Assembly: GCA_003344405.1 (NCBI GenBank) | Contig: NOWV01000042.1 | Location: 62,001 to 126,000, forward strand | DNA: 64,000 nt | DNA from: Trichoplax sp. H2 | Taxonomy: Eukaryota; Placozoa; Uniplacotomia; Trichoplacea | Direction: 5' to 3' | The notes under the pieces: model-generated | The model's database searches: none | Seen by the model: the letters and a program-made list of their open reading frames with translations, nothing else | Told to the model about the DNA's origin: nothing | Position numbers and translations under genes: made by a program | In this document: one piece after another, positions 12,907 through 26,569 of the stretch | How the letters are laid out: every line of letters begins with the position of its first letter | Position numbering within the stretch: position 1 is the stretch's first letter

Positions 12907-15299
12907 AAGTTGTAGCCTCAAACTTCAGATAAGAGTGATTTACTTAGCACCACGCTACAGTGCTTGATAGCAATATCTGTTAAGTAAACATAAACAACAA
13001 AGCATCGAAGCCTAATTGATTGCATTAATCTCAGCTCATAACAGTAGAAATGCGACATTAGTTGAAATGTGATTTGATAGTTTAGTAATAATATGAGGTG
13101 AAGCTCTATGTGAAGTAGAGTAGTCGACTGTACTTAATTTAGTAATTTTAGAATATGGTTGATATGATAAAATGGCGTACTTGTACTGTTAGAGTAATAC
13201 GCGTATACTAATATGATTCTAGATTTCTGTATCAAGTATTGCATATGAGTATTTGGTTGTGTTTTGTGTTACTTGTATTGAATTATTCTAGCGTTGAAGT
13301 GAATTATCCGATTTATCGTTAGTTGTTAAACTGTTGCAATGAAAAGAAGGGAAATGGATTCTTCTTCGACAAATGTCCTTATATTAAATGTTGCTTTTAA
13401 GATTTATGCAGTGTTGAGCATTATATGCCAATAAACCTATCTTCAGCGACTTACTCTGTTTTAAAACTCAAATTTTGTGATCGATTGTAAGCTTAATGGT
13501 TTTAAAGCTAATTTTGTTATATTGATTTTATGTAAGACAGGCGATTTCATCATTTATAAGTTAGGAAGGAAATCCGGGCTATTAAATTGATTACTGCATT
13601 ATGATGTGCATTTTTATCTGATAGCTAAATCCAACTGTACGACAGAGGAGTTATAGGCTAATTAAACGCAGTACCGTTTACATTATATCCAATTAGTCCG
13701 CTTTACATATTGTCATTTAATCAATTATTCTTCAGAAAGAAGTTACTAGTACGGTACTAAATAAACTTTGAATAAGACACGAAGAAACAGTTCTAATCTA
13801 ATTAATTTTGCAAATACAGACGTTATCGAGTGCTTTAGTACAATCTATCGCACTAGTGAGCTTGCATTTTAATATCATAACTGAATAAATCGACAGTTCT
13901 TGTGACTTCATTGATCTGTGTAGAGTATGAAAGGTTAAAATGCTGTGATGTTCGTTTAAATAGAAATATTGGTGACTTTGTTGAAAATGCTTTTTACTCA
14001 AACATAAGACTAGATTATCAGGTCTAGTTATATCTCCGATTATTGCTTTTGTTTTGTCTCATACTCAATTTTTTTATTCAAGAATCTCTACTTTCGTTAC
14101 TGAGTGTGCAATTACATTTTATGAAAGTGAAAATAGTAATAAATTTAGACTATTGCATAAGAAATCAAATTTTTACTAATATCCATATGTATAGCTCGGC
14201 TAGAAAACCTATTTTTACATTCTAGGATTTAATATAATTTTCATATTAATCTCGTAGTTTCTTTCACTTATGTAACGTATCCAAAGTAATGTATAATATG
14301 TCACAACTCGTTATCTTGATGTATGGTATTTACCGTAGCTCTGTTAGGTATGCAACGAGAAATTTGAATCAATAAGATTACTTTTTAACTCATCCTCTTC
14401 GAGTTTTTACCTACATTACGACTTATACTGACAATCTCCTACTGTTAGGAGGTCACAACAACTCAGTTTGTACCCGACTATTTAGTCGAAATTTTTCGTT
14501 AAAAGTTTAATAATAAAACTTGCGCTAGCAGAAATTTTTGGAAACATTGATCTTTATAAGGTTTTGCGATATCGATAGCTATAAAACAAATCCTGCAATC
14601 AAGAGGGAAGGCAATACATTAAACCACAAGCCTAGAGTACTATTGCCTAAAGTGCAAACCAGCGAAGTCGTTAGTGTACATTTATAATCACTTTGCAATG
14701 TTCATTACCGAATTCTTTATATATTAGTAATAATGCATACCTTTTACTAACTGGAACGTTATTAGCCTGAAGGAGGTAAGAGGTGGGACTCTCTTGTAAT
14801 CAATTCAAGTTTGCTATAAAGCATAAACAAGGAGCATGCAATGGAAATGCAGATTTGTGCATTTAATTATCTTAATGGAGGGCATGTTCCGGCACTATTT
14901 ATCTAAATAACAGTTTATAGATTTGTTATTGCTCAGTGTTTCAGTGTTACAGGATAGGAAATGCCATGATTCATTGTGCTTACAAGTTTAGGAATTAATA
15001 GCCGATAGTACTTCAATATTTATGTTGCTATATTTAAAGAGGTAGGTTACTTGTAATGTGATACAGCTCCTGACCAATAAAGCCTTGTGATATAGCCTAT
15101 AACTTAGCTATGATTATTAATCATAAATAAATTTATCATTTTATCTCATTACGCCATTAAAACGTGTCTGATATTTCTAAAAAAAGTTCGTTTCTTTGTA
15201 GGTCAGTCAACTTCGAGATGGGAATAGCGAGTAGAGAGTTCACCAAATAAAGATGCTTGGAAATTAAAGTACAATGTGTATATTAATTGTGAGGTTATC

Positions 15300-15445
15300 A
15301 GAGGGTAGCTCTTAGGTTTTATATTAGTAGTGCTATTTTCTTACTAGATCTTAACATAAATTAAGCTAGCAATCTGTAGAAGTAGCTCTTAGTAACTGCT
15401 TTAAGTTAGACTAGTAAACTCGTCAGGAAGTAGTTCGTACTAACA
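15300..15445 (+). repeat. Diverged dispersed repeat, block R1, second copy
   Basis: This matches 2515-2650 in the same orientation, with the same ordered stretches (TTCTTACTAGATCTT, AATCTGTAGAAG, AGACTAGTAAACT). It lies directly before block R2, so R1 and R2 may be parts of one longer duplicated unit downstream of MOXD1-A. No coding potential seen. Confidence 0.6.
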
Positions 15446-15464
15446 TAGCCTAAATCATCATAGG

Positions 15465-16120
15465 TAGCACAGGTCACATAGTACCAAGCTAAACTATTCT
15501 AATTGTAGGCCAATAAAAATAATGGGAAGTATAACTTTGCCTCTTTCTATATTAGAGCCTTAACAATGATGAATTTCCATTGTAAAAGTTAGAAGCCCAA
15601 ACTCTACTCTGTAAAGTATCACCTATTACATTGTATTGGTTCGCGAGCAATGATGAATTTTTATAGTAACAAGGAATGAGACAAGCAGCTACTTACGACG
15701 TATGTGTTCTAATAATATGAGCTATTATAAAATTTCATTAACAAGGAGATATGAAATAAAGTCTCCAGCTGTAAATCGATGCTCTTAAAACAAAGTACTA
15801 TAAACTTTTAGTGTAAAACTACTGTAATTAGCTGAAATCAGTACAAAACTATCGAAGAATTTTCGGGGCATAAGTGTAAAATCACCTCCTGTTGAATAAT
15901 AACGGTGAAAAGCTATAATTAACCCCTACAATATCAAAAATTGAAATCAAGTCTACACTTATATGCATATTTGCAAATTAATCTAGATATAGTAAAGAAT
16001 GTAAACTATAGAGAATTTCTTTATAGCAGGATATATTACGAAACTTTTTATCCAGTTACGTACTCGTAATATCAATTGAAAGAATTAGCATATGGATTGT
16101 ATTAAAGCCTAACAATACAG
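15465..16120 (+). repeat. Duplicated non-coding block R2, copy downstream of MOXD1-A
   Basis: About 650 bp that aligns by eye, collinearly, with 26570-27190 downstream of MOXD1-B. Shared stretches include TAGGCCAATAAA, TGAATTTTTATAGTA, GATATGAAATAAA, TTGAAATCAAGTCT and AGATATAGTAAAG. Both copies lie on the same side of a MOXD1 gene and in the same orientation, so the duplication probably included flanking DNA. The block has many in-frame stops and no long open frame. Confidence 0.7.
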
Positions 16121-16255
16121 TAAAAGAGGCTACTGGTATAGACATAATAATTATGATAATAATGATGGACATCTACACACAATAGTATAGCTAGTTCATA
16201 AGAGGGTTTCGGCTATTTGAGAAGTACCTTGCAAAGGTTAGAAACCCTACATATT

Positions 16256-16273
16256 TGTTATATATATATAACA
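16256..16273. repeat. Perfect 18-bp AT palindrome
   Basis: TGTTATATATATATAACA is fully self-complementary. It is probably a chance product of an AT dinucleotide run in AT-rich spacer DNA; no associated gene feature was seen. Confidence 0.6.
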
Positions 16274-17728
16274 TATACACAGCATCACAGCGAATAGTTG
16301 TAACGTAGCGTACAAAAAGGAGGTGCGGTATAGAGAATACTGATCACGAGAAAACTTTTCACGTCAGTGATTAACGGTAAGTAGACGGACTCTTCCTTCT
16401 CTTGTAGAATTCGTTTAGATGTTATCGGCATCAATTTTGGCCGATATTTTAGATCTATTTACTTCATTTCAAGTTTATTTCTCCTCATTTTCTTCGGTTA
16501 CCGGTTGTGAGTTAACTGCGGACGACAATGGCTTAATAACGATGATAAACTTTGTATTTAATCCACTTCAAATAATCTTTCTCTTTAAATGATAGTTATT
16601 CAAGGTTGTTGCTTGACCAATTACAGTATCGCTACTACTTATCTCATCTTCCTAGTATGTTTAAGATCTTAGAAAAAAAATATTCATTCTACTTTAATTT
16701 TCGAGGCAAATTTATATTCTTTTGCATGATTTTATTACGTTTGCCTGACTACGGTTTTAGTAATAATAAAAGCAAGCAAATTTTTCATTGCTAAGCGCGT
16801 TTCGCACAACACTCAGAACTATACGTGTATTAATTAAATATGTTTAGTGGAGGCTAAAATTTTATGGAGACTTATAGAGTCATAACTAAAAAAACCGATG
16901 GTAAACGTTTCTAAATTGTCTATAATGATCTACGTATATAACATATAAAATGCCATAGTGTATAATAGTCATTGTGGAATCTTCAGGCTTTAATACAGGA
17001 TATCCCCTACTTGTGTTACTACACTACGATCTGATGGCAAATAGTAAAGCGTAAATTGCTCAATTTCAAAATATTTTACAGAAGAAGTGTTGTAGGACAT
17101 AAAAATTAGATTACTCAATTTAATAGTTGAGAGAAAATACTATTGGCGTGATCAATGTCAAGATTCGGTGAATAACAGCCAATAGTAAAATCCGAAGCAT
17201 TTAAATGTTTTCAGATTTCTAATATAGACTGCCACTTGTAGTCTAGCAGATGACCCTTATTTAATTCTATAAATATATCCTAAATACAAATACAGTAGAA
17301 TCTCTTCATTAGCAGTTCGAACTACCGTTGATTAATTCAAAATAATTATCCTACTATATAACAAAGACAAAGTTTTTCATGCGAAGGATTGATTCGTTTC
17401 GGTATATTTTACGAAGAGCGATCCCTTCAACATAAGTAGATCAACATTTCTTGAAAGCATCTAAATTTTTTCCTACGAAGTTAAAACCAGATATAGCACA
17501 TTGCGCATCTAATAACGATTTACCGGTAAATTTTTACTTCAAGTAAAATTTTATGCAGTCCCTTATTGAAATTCATGACGTAAATTAGTATAGAATCGCT
17601 TCCAAAATATAATAACGGGCCTCCTTTTATCTCACCAATCACCTTTTTATAAGGTCAATTCGATCGATTCTATACGTACTTCCAGTCTGCCTATAATTAA
17701 TTATTGTCTTACGAGATAATTATCAACA

Positions 17729-17909
17729 TTTCTATCCAAGTTACAAGAACAATACGTGTACAGGTGTATTCAACATTAATAATGAAATCTATAGGTTACT
17801 ATTTAGTAAGCAAATACGTATTTCTACTCCAGTTACAAGAATAATACTTATGTGGGTGTATTGAAAATTAATAATGAAATCTACAGGGTTACTATTCAAT
17901 AAACAAATA
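17729..17909 (+). repeat. Tandem duplication of a ~91-bp unit
   Basis: Two adjacent, diverged copies: 17729-17820 and 17821-17909. Both contain TTACAAGAA, GTGTATT and TTAATAATGAAATCTA in the same order. Non-coding, about 1.3 kb upstream of MOXD1-B. Confidence 0.75.
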
Positions 17910-19173
17910 GGTTAAGAATGACCATGTCGTATGTCAATAGTGTCTCCTTCAATGATTAATTTATTCGCAATTTATAACGTGCTACTTGACCACAAAATAG
18001 TATTCAGGATTAGGCTCTCTCTTTTGTAACGATTCATTATTAGTACGTAGAAAAATAGGATAGAGACTCCGATGATTAATAGTAAGATAGAAGCACCTAT
18101 ACGAACAGGACTAGGGGTGTTAAAATAGTACCTCTAGGCATTATGATAGCCGAGTAATACCAGTAGGTCATTTAGAAACGATAGCTATAGCCGTAGGCGG
18201 GATTATAATGCACTTCGGTAGGATATAAGACTATCTGATTGCTTCGTTTAATAATAATTAATGATTAAGTAATAAAGTGTTTTGTCCGCTGCGATTGAGA
18301 GGTAATTTATTGAGACTGCTTCAGTAGGCCTAGAAATAGCTCTACATCAGAGTTGCTTCCGTATTAAAAAATATCGTACACCACCGTTAATCTTAGCAGC
18401 GTAGTTTTCGCGACTTGCGGCACTCTTTGTACAGTCCAGAATGCTAATGAAGCTATAAGATAATAATTTTAACTTCATAATTGGTCAATAGATGAGTGTG
18501 TAAAAAACTTAGCCAAAGTGTCATACGTACTATAACTTTGATTTATATATCAAGACGATTCTTTCACTTACTCTATAGATAATACATATTTACAGAATTT
18601 TACAAATATTTGCGCTTGTAGCGTTTTCGATTGAAGCTATGACATTAAAACATACATTATCTAAATATTAACTCGTCGATAGAGATAATTTGAAGTGAGA
18701 TGATTTTCTCGATATCTGACCGCCATGACTTTGAGTTACTATAATTTTGATAAACTCGGGTACTTTAGGTCATGAATACATATGCATTTACGGTAGCAAC
18801 CTGTAAGTGACTTCAAAGGTAAAAGCAAATTTCCCATCTTTTGAGTTTATGGCTACAGTAAATGGTAACAAGCAATCTATATAATCCTATAAATATCATA
18901 TTTATCCTAGATGCTAGAACATCTATAGAATTGAAATTAAGTTGAAATTTTATAAAACTAAACAATCCGATCGGTATTTTTATCAAATTTTGAAATAAAT
19001 GTTCTTTCAAGTTTCTGTGAGCGTAATTTTTGTGTCTAATCAAGCGTAATCTAATAAATCTCATATATTTTTTGCGCTATGCACTGTTATATAATCCAAT
19101 CTAATATATTCGAAAACTAATCTTATATTCTTTAACAATTATAATTTTATAGAATATTTCCGACGTAGACAAT

Positions 19174-22100
19174 ATGCGTTTGCTTATTGCACTCGTTCTA
19201 GCTATTACTTGCAGTATAGCTAAGGCTGCGACACTTGAAAGTAGCTATGCTCATTTCGTATCCTTGGATGAAGATGGAAAATATTTCATGTATTGGACTA
19301 CTAATGATATTACCAAAATGATTCATATTGCAATCTCAGTCAAGACTACCGGATGGGTAGGCTTTGGAATTTCTCCTTATACAGGTAGAATGCCCGGATC
19401 AGACACAGTCATCGGTTGGGTTAGCAGCAACGGAACAGCTTATTTACAGGTATAGTACAAATAGTACCGGCAGTTACCCTAATGTTGCTGTTATACATCT
19501 GTACTAGTTTTAGTGTATTACAATATATTAAAATAAATAGTAATCATCGATTATAAATGTTCTCATTATCGTCTATTACAGTAATTTAGATCATACCCTG
19601 ATGTAACTTAATACCAGTTAAAATATTGAACTTTGTTATCATGCATATTTTACGCAATCAATAGACTATCCTATTTATTCAAAATTAACGTTAGGATCGA
19701 TATGCTACCGGATATTCTACACCTGCATTGGACCAAAGTCAAGATTACAATTTAGTTAGTGGTGAAGAAACTAATGGAATGACCATCTTGAAGTTTACGA
19801 GAAAATATAATACTACTGACAGTAAAGACTTACCGCTGGAGGTAAAACGCTTACCTATAATGAAAAAATTTGTTAAAATATTAAATTACAACTACACATC
19901 TTTATTATGCTTATTCTACTTAATAGTCATAACTAATCTACATGCTAGGCTACAATAATGACTAAAAATGAAGCTTATTAGCCAAACTAATGTTAAAATG
20001 TATTTGAAGGGAGGAACTACACGTTTAATCTGGTCTTATCATAGCTCTGATCCTGTATCACCAACTATAATCACAAAGCATCAAAAGCAAGGAACTCGCA
20101 GTGTTAATTTATTCCATACTATTCCAGAAGCTGACAAACCTTCCATGCCCAACGACACTCAATCTTTTACTATTATTAATACAAATGTAAGAGTTAATTT
20201 ATATTTCAGCCACAATCATTAACCAGCATCACGTGAATTTGAAAGAGATTATTTTCTGTTATTTACATTACCATTGCTCTATCATGCCACTTACACTTAT
20301 CAAATGCCATATAATAATAAAACTTAGATCATTCCATAAAAGAGACCATTCATAGCAAAACATAGTCATTTTTGCTCCAAGCTGCTCTTTACATCTATTT
20401 GTTACAAGAACACTTACTTTCGTAGTTATAAAATATTGTAATAAAATAGTATTTCTGTCTTTGTGATACTAATTTATATAAAAACACTATCTAGACCTAT
20501 CAATTGTTAAATAACCTCTTAGTTCATCGGGTTCTAGCCATGTCATATCTATTGATACTTTAATCCTCGTGCAGGTATCAATTCCGGCTAATAAGGACAC
20601 AACATATTGGTGCAGCGCCTTTAGAGTGCCTGAAATCAATGGATCTGCTCACATCATCAAGGTTAGCTGATTTTCGAAAATTTCATGGTTTTATATCATC
20701 GACGATTTCATAGCGTATATGCAACAAATTTTACCAGTTTGAGTCGATATACTATTCTGATATCGTATTGGATAAAACGATTAGTAAAGAAATCCCGAAC
20801 GTTTTCCGATAAGTACCTATAATACAACTATAACTTGATCACTAATAACATATCTTACTAAAACCTAGTTCACTTTAACCATCGAGCGAGCTACGCATCG
20901 TATACCTTACTTTACGATATAAATTTCTTCTACCATATTTTAAGCTGCATTTCAGTTCTATTTATGGTGCTTTCTTCTTTTTGATTGTGGTAGGATAAAT
21001 TACCATAATCTTCTAAATTACTTAAGATGAGACTCTGGTTTACATGCAATTTATATTAGTAGTACAAAGTTCTTCTTCGTAAATCATCGCCGGAATAAAT
21101 TGTTATTGCATTCTAGCCAATTTAGAGTATCAGCTAACTGCTTAAGAGTTCCACCATGGTACAAAGAAAATCAGAGTGCTAATCTAGGGAATTAGTAATC
21201 ATACGGTTACTCTAAACTTTATTGAAGAATTTATAAAGTCTTTGAATAGAATATTTCTGTAAAATATCATCTACCTCTATATTTTGTCGTTATCAGTGAA
21301 CCAAAGTAGATACTTTGATTAAATTTGAAATAGAAATACTATGAAAGAAACCCAGTACCTACTTATACAGATATAAGAGATCTTCGATAGTCAGCCTTAG
21401 CTTATAGTAATAATTAATTGGAATGGCATGGCTAATATCAGTAATCGTATGCTGTAGCATTTGGACATTCATTTATACAATCCGTTTATCCAGTTACATT
21501 AGAAACTTTCTTCATGAAATTTACAAGGGTTTTACTAGTCTTTACCCTATAAATGTGACATTATAGTTTAGGTTATGTACTATTTGTGGGGAACTAAGTG
21601 TAAATAACATAGTCATCTTAATAATATTAAATCATTTCTTGGAAATACTAGTTGGCACCTCATATTGAGAAAGGAAATGAAGGCTTAGTCCATCATATCC
21701 TGATCTATGAGTGTATCATGGATGAAAATCATGTTGGTCAAAGTCACGACTGTGCATCAAGAAATATGCCCTTGGGCTTACGATACTGCCGAGGAGCAAC
21801 AGCAATAACTGCATGGGCCGTTGGCGGCAAGGTTTGCTAAAATACTCATTCGCCTATTTAATTCGATTCTCTGCTATCTTAATAGCAGAGAATCGAAAAA
21901 ATTGTTAATCGATATCGTTTTGACACAACGACTATTGTCACATAGTAACAGAAAAATGATTGAATTTACGCAACATTTCCACTACAAATTCACTATACAT
22001 AACGATATAGTAAAAATTCTTGATAATGTTGACTTTTATAGGAGATATTCTTTCCTGCTCATGTTGGTTTACCAATCGGAAAGGGTTCTGGAGTGAAATA

Positions 22101-25100
22101 TTTACTGATGGAAGTTCATTATGATAATCCTAAATTAGAAGCAGGTAATACTTGTACAGTATATATTCTAGAACAAAATTTTAAATAGGATAATGAAATA
22201 AAGGTAAGATATTTACTAATATAAGCAACATGGTTAACTACTGTTTAGGTCGTTTCGATTCATCTGGTATGAAGTTCTTTTATACTTTCCATAAGCGCCA
22301 ATATGATGCTGGAGTTATGCAGATTGGTAAAGTCGTTAGTAGGCGTACAATTATACCAGAAAGACAGAAAAAGTGGGAAGTTGCTGGATATTGCGCAAAA
22401 TCCTGTACTCAAGCAGTAAGAATATTTTATAACTTGCTTTAGGTTTATGTTTCTTTCGTGTGCATAACAAAAAAAGGCACACTCTTACTTCAGTTACTAA
22501 TAATTTAATTAGTAGCTTATCTATTTAAGTGAGCGTAAACAATCTTGCAATTGCAGTACCTGAATAATATGACGGCACCATTCCCAGTAGTAGCACATTA
22601 CGTTTTATATTAACTTTCCATGCTATAGAATAAATGATCATTTGCTTCTTTTAGAACATTCCAGCTACAGGTATTAATATCTTCTCTGGATTGTTGCATA
22701 CTCATCTTGCTGGTAAGTTGGATCTTCAATATCTAGAATTATTGAAACACAAAGAGGATACTGATTTTTTTATTCCACCGCGGCATCTTTACATTAAACA
22801 TAGACTATAATCTAAGAATTTTAATGCAGAAACCGATGATTGTACTAAACGAGTAAACTATCCTTCAGTTTTAATAAAAAAAGTAAATTCGGTCAAAGCA
22901 TTTTGATATTACTTCGATAGTAAGGAGCTACTCTAATGTTCACGTAGGTAGAGCAATTACGCTAAAACAATTTCGAAATGGAAACGAAATTACTCCACTG
23001 GCAAACAATCCTCATTATGATTTCAACTATCAAGAATTTGTATATTTTAAGAATCCTAAGAAAATCTTACCCGTAAGTTCAATCAGCTTTCGCCTCTTTT
23101 CTAAAACTACAACAATTTTGCAATTTACATTGATATTAAGTATTGTTGAGATAATAAGTAGATGATGTTTAAGCTATGAAATACAATATCCATGCTGTAG
23201 AATTTTAGAACACTGCAAAGTGTGTGATAAGGCAATTTATTCAGTATTCTATCAGAAACTGACTTTAGATTATGTAGTCTTGTCGTCGTAATAGCACTAC
23301 TAGGTAGGTAATAGTTAATTGAAGCCATACATGTAAGCAAATACATTAAGATTTAGAAGAAGAAGATTGTAAGAAAATATTGACTTTAAAATATTCTGAT
23401 AATAAAATTGGTTAGCTATTTGGAGTCTTTAATTTTTAAAACTTAAGTTTCATTTTTATATTAAACTTTTGAAATCAAGTATCGCAAAGTCTTCCTATTA
23501 ATATCATCCTATAGCAAAGTTTAATGATAAATTTTTTTGTGCCCTTCTTTGATTAATTATTGACTTAAATAACTAATCTTTCATATTCTAAAATTAATTG
23601 CCAAAGCTTTTTATCATTAATTTACTATGTTAGAGTATTACTACTTTAATATTAAAAATCGATCGAACTACTTGTTGTAATGGATTGTAAAACATTCAGT
23701 TTTCTCCCTTCCATTTTGCCGATTTAATACAGTATAGTATGTTTAACAATAATTAATCTAATGGGTTGTTATTTATATTTATGTTAGGGTGATCAAGTAA
23801 CCATCGTTTGTAGCTATAATACAGAAAATAGACCTAACTACACCAGAGTAAGTTTGTGATTTATTAAACGGAGCCATTAGCGTAAATGAAATGGAAACTT
23901 TATTTATTTAACGCTTTAGAAATATTAATGTAAATCTCAACAGAATCGCTTCTTAATCGAAGAGTATTTTGACTCTAATGTTAGTCTTCACCTAAATCAT
24001 TATTATTAGGGTGGCATTGGAACTAAAGATGAAATGTGCTTGTCATATTTATATTATTGGCCCAAACTAACTATGGCTGTCTGTGAATCATATGAGTCTA
24101 CTGATCATTACGAAAACTTCATGACGGCTATTCAAGAGTATGTATGTCACAATTTAAACTCTACGACAAGGAATCGTACAGTAAAAGTCTATAAGTAACT
24201 ACTGATTTAAAAGTCCTTTACTAAGCGTTAAATACACTCAGCGAAGTACGGCAAAGATAGAACTTTTAGTAGCATAGACAAATCTACAACTTTTCACCAC
24301 CCAACTCAATTCAAGTATTCTCGTTTATATAGGAACCGTTTAATCTGTAAACAACAATAGTATTATTATTATACCTTATCAGGAGAAACATCTTGAACTG
24401 AGATGTTCCTTAAATAGCTTCTCTATCAATGAATATTCTTAATCTCTTACTCATACTTAATCTTAATCTTAGCATGTATTTTTGTCTAATTAACTATCAT
24501 CAGCTAGAACTTAAATCATGTTGCTACTATCTACACATAATCACAGTCAATATCAAATATGTAATAAACTATCACAAATAATATTTATGTTAAGGCATTA
24601 CTGATCTTAACTAGCACTGTAAATATGGATTTTTCCCATATTAGCTACTACTGTACTATCAAATTATCCTGACGGTAAGGTAACACCGTAATAATGTAAT
24701 TATAATGGAGATTTATTTTCTTCCATATTAGATATAGACCTTTAAATATTAAATAGAAACTGATAGCATAAAGACATCGTTAAAGTATTACAGGCTAAAG
24801 CTAAGTTATTTTATATCTTTTCAACAGGAGAAAAACTCTTAATACTAAGCTCGTCAAAGACCTCATCAGCCTTCAAAATAATGCGCCACCCATGCAATAC
24901 TGTGCGGCAAAAAATCATGCTATATTACAGCCAGTTAGTATCAGTATTTAATAGTCATCATCTTATAAATTAGTATAAGAAAATCTGATTTACGTATAAA
25001 TACAAATGGATGCTAACCCTACAGTATGATTAAGTAAAACATTTAGGACTATAATTTAGTATTCTACAGCGCAATTTTATTACTATTCGTTAACGTACAT

Positions 25101-25415
25101 TAATTTACCTATCGGTACTAACTTATGAAATTAGTATTAAAATTAATTATGTTAAATAGTACCAAGCAGAACAGCAAATGCTTTTTTATTTTATCACTGC
25201 AAAGTCTCGTACTTTCATTATTTTCTTTCGTTAACCTGATACAGATACATTTCATTCTTTCTCTTTAGACGAGATATATGGCAATTTCTGATTTTAAAAG
25301 AGTTAAAGTCAACTTTGATTGGACTGGTGGAGCGCAGCATATTACCTACTCCAATTTATTTGTAGTTCTTATTGCTTTACTGGCTTATTCATTTGTAGAC
25401 GGAACTCATCATTAG
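19174..25415 (+). CDS. MOXD1: DBH-like copper monooxygenase, tandem copy B (586 aa, 13 exons)
   Basis: Exons: 19174-19449, 19695-19841, 20010-20186, 20575-20661, 21652-21831, 22042-22144, 22249-22415, 22655-22712, 22948-23072, 23788-23847, 24010-24137, 24828-24933, 25269-25415; all GT-AG, total 587 codons. Signal peptide about residues 1-18, DOMON about 20-180, then the two copper monooxygenase domains. All copper ligands are visible: H243 and H244 (VHHILIYEC) with H315 (MEVHYDNP) for CuH, and H394, H396 (HTHLAG) and M469 (DEMC) for CuM. It is therefore expected to be active. The C-terminus has a hydrophobic stretch and ends DGTHH, so it is either membrane-anchored or a GPI precursor. Exon phases match copies A and C; exons 2, 3, 5, 6 and 8-11 have the same length in all three. 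Intron 5 contains a perfect hairpin (21862-21897). The substrate cannot be told from sequence. Confidence 0.92.
21862..21897. repeat. Perfect 16-bp inverted repeat with 4-nt loop, intronic
   Basis: TTCGATTCTCTGCTAT is followed by the loop CTTA and its exact reverse complement. It sits in intron 5 of MOXD1-B, about 30 bases after the exon 5 donor. An RNA copy would fold into a 16-bp stem with a tetraloop. The corresponding introns of copies A and C show no counterpart. Confidence 0.85.
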
Positions 25416-26569
25416 AAGAATATATTGATTACTAATTTAGGACACCGTAGCGGTAGCATAGCACTGAGTAATAATCTAAAATAGCACTAAAACATTGGTT
25501 AATATTAGTACTTTCTTTAGATACACGGGCATAATTCTGGTAGTAATTTTAGGTTGTCAATATTGTCACTATCTACAGTTACCGATAGTATATTTGTTAA
25601 TTACATAATGTTTACGTAGCATTTTTAAAATCAGATTTTTATCTGTGTGCTATTTCATGGATATCAATACAGCTTGCTTTTCTTCATATCGAAATTGCTG
25701 TAATTATCGTATTAAAGTTGCTTGTGCTTCTAGGTTATTTTTACGTTATTATGCTACAGCTTGCATGCTAATCTAGTACAGCTAGCTCCTTATCTTACGC
25801 AATAACTGCTCTTCAATAAAATATTTACTCACATTTTTATTTCTTGATTACCTGTATAACATGGCTTGTGAATTTGACCATCATACCATATTTTATTTAC
25901 TTACTACTCCTAACTCTACATTGTAGGTATGAGTCTAGACCTTAGAACTGAAAGATTATAACTGCAGTGAAAATTCGATAGAGTAACTATATTAAATATG
26001 AAATAAGGTTAGTCTTAACGTGTGAACAGAATCGAATTAAAGGCAATTGTGATATTATAACATTCCGTTCTGATGATCATGACTTAAAGTAGACTGCTTT
26101 CTACTAGACTCATGTTACGAGCACATACACCTGCATGCATTTTCTTGCTAAAAAGTGCATTTGAATATCAGGCATAAAATCTATCTATATCCGTTCATCT
26201 ACATAATAATTATTCCTAATGTTTAAATATTCAATATAAAACTTAAGTGATTCAGCTCCAAAATTTTCAAGTATTACTATATTGAATACAAATTTTTATC
26301 TCTCTAACAATATCGGTACAAGCAGCATGGAGAACGTCAACTTTAAGCAACCTAATTTTAAAGTTGTAGCGTTTAACTCTTATAGTCTCTTGTAATGGCC
26401 TAAATTTAATATCATTTTATACATGATATCAATACGATTTGCCTGTATCGGAGTTTATTGTTGCAGTTTATACAGTATAATCGTTTTTTTGCTAGTATTA
26501 CAGAAAGAGACTAAGATCGGCAATAAACATGAATATTACTTTATGCTAATACATAACCTAAGTTACCTT

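Larger units (their letters stand above)
12907..19173. other. Spacer between MOXD1 copies A and B
   Basis: About 6.3 kb with no convincing exon on either strand. It holds block R1 (15300-15445), block R2 (15465-16120), a short perfect palindrome (TGTTATATATATATAACA, 16256-16273) and a 91-bp tandem duplication (17729-17909). Its last part must contain the promoter of copy B. A GTAG acceptor-like site ends at 19168, five bases before that gene's ATG. Confidence 0.6.
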
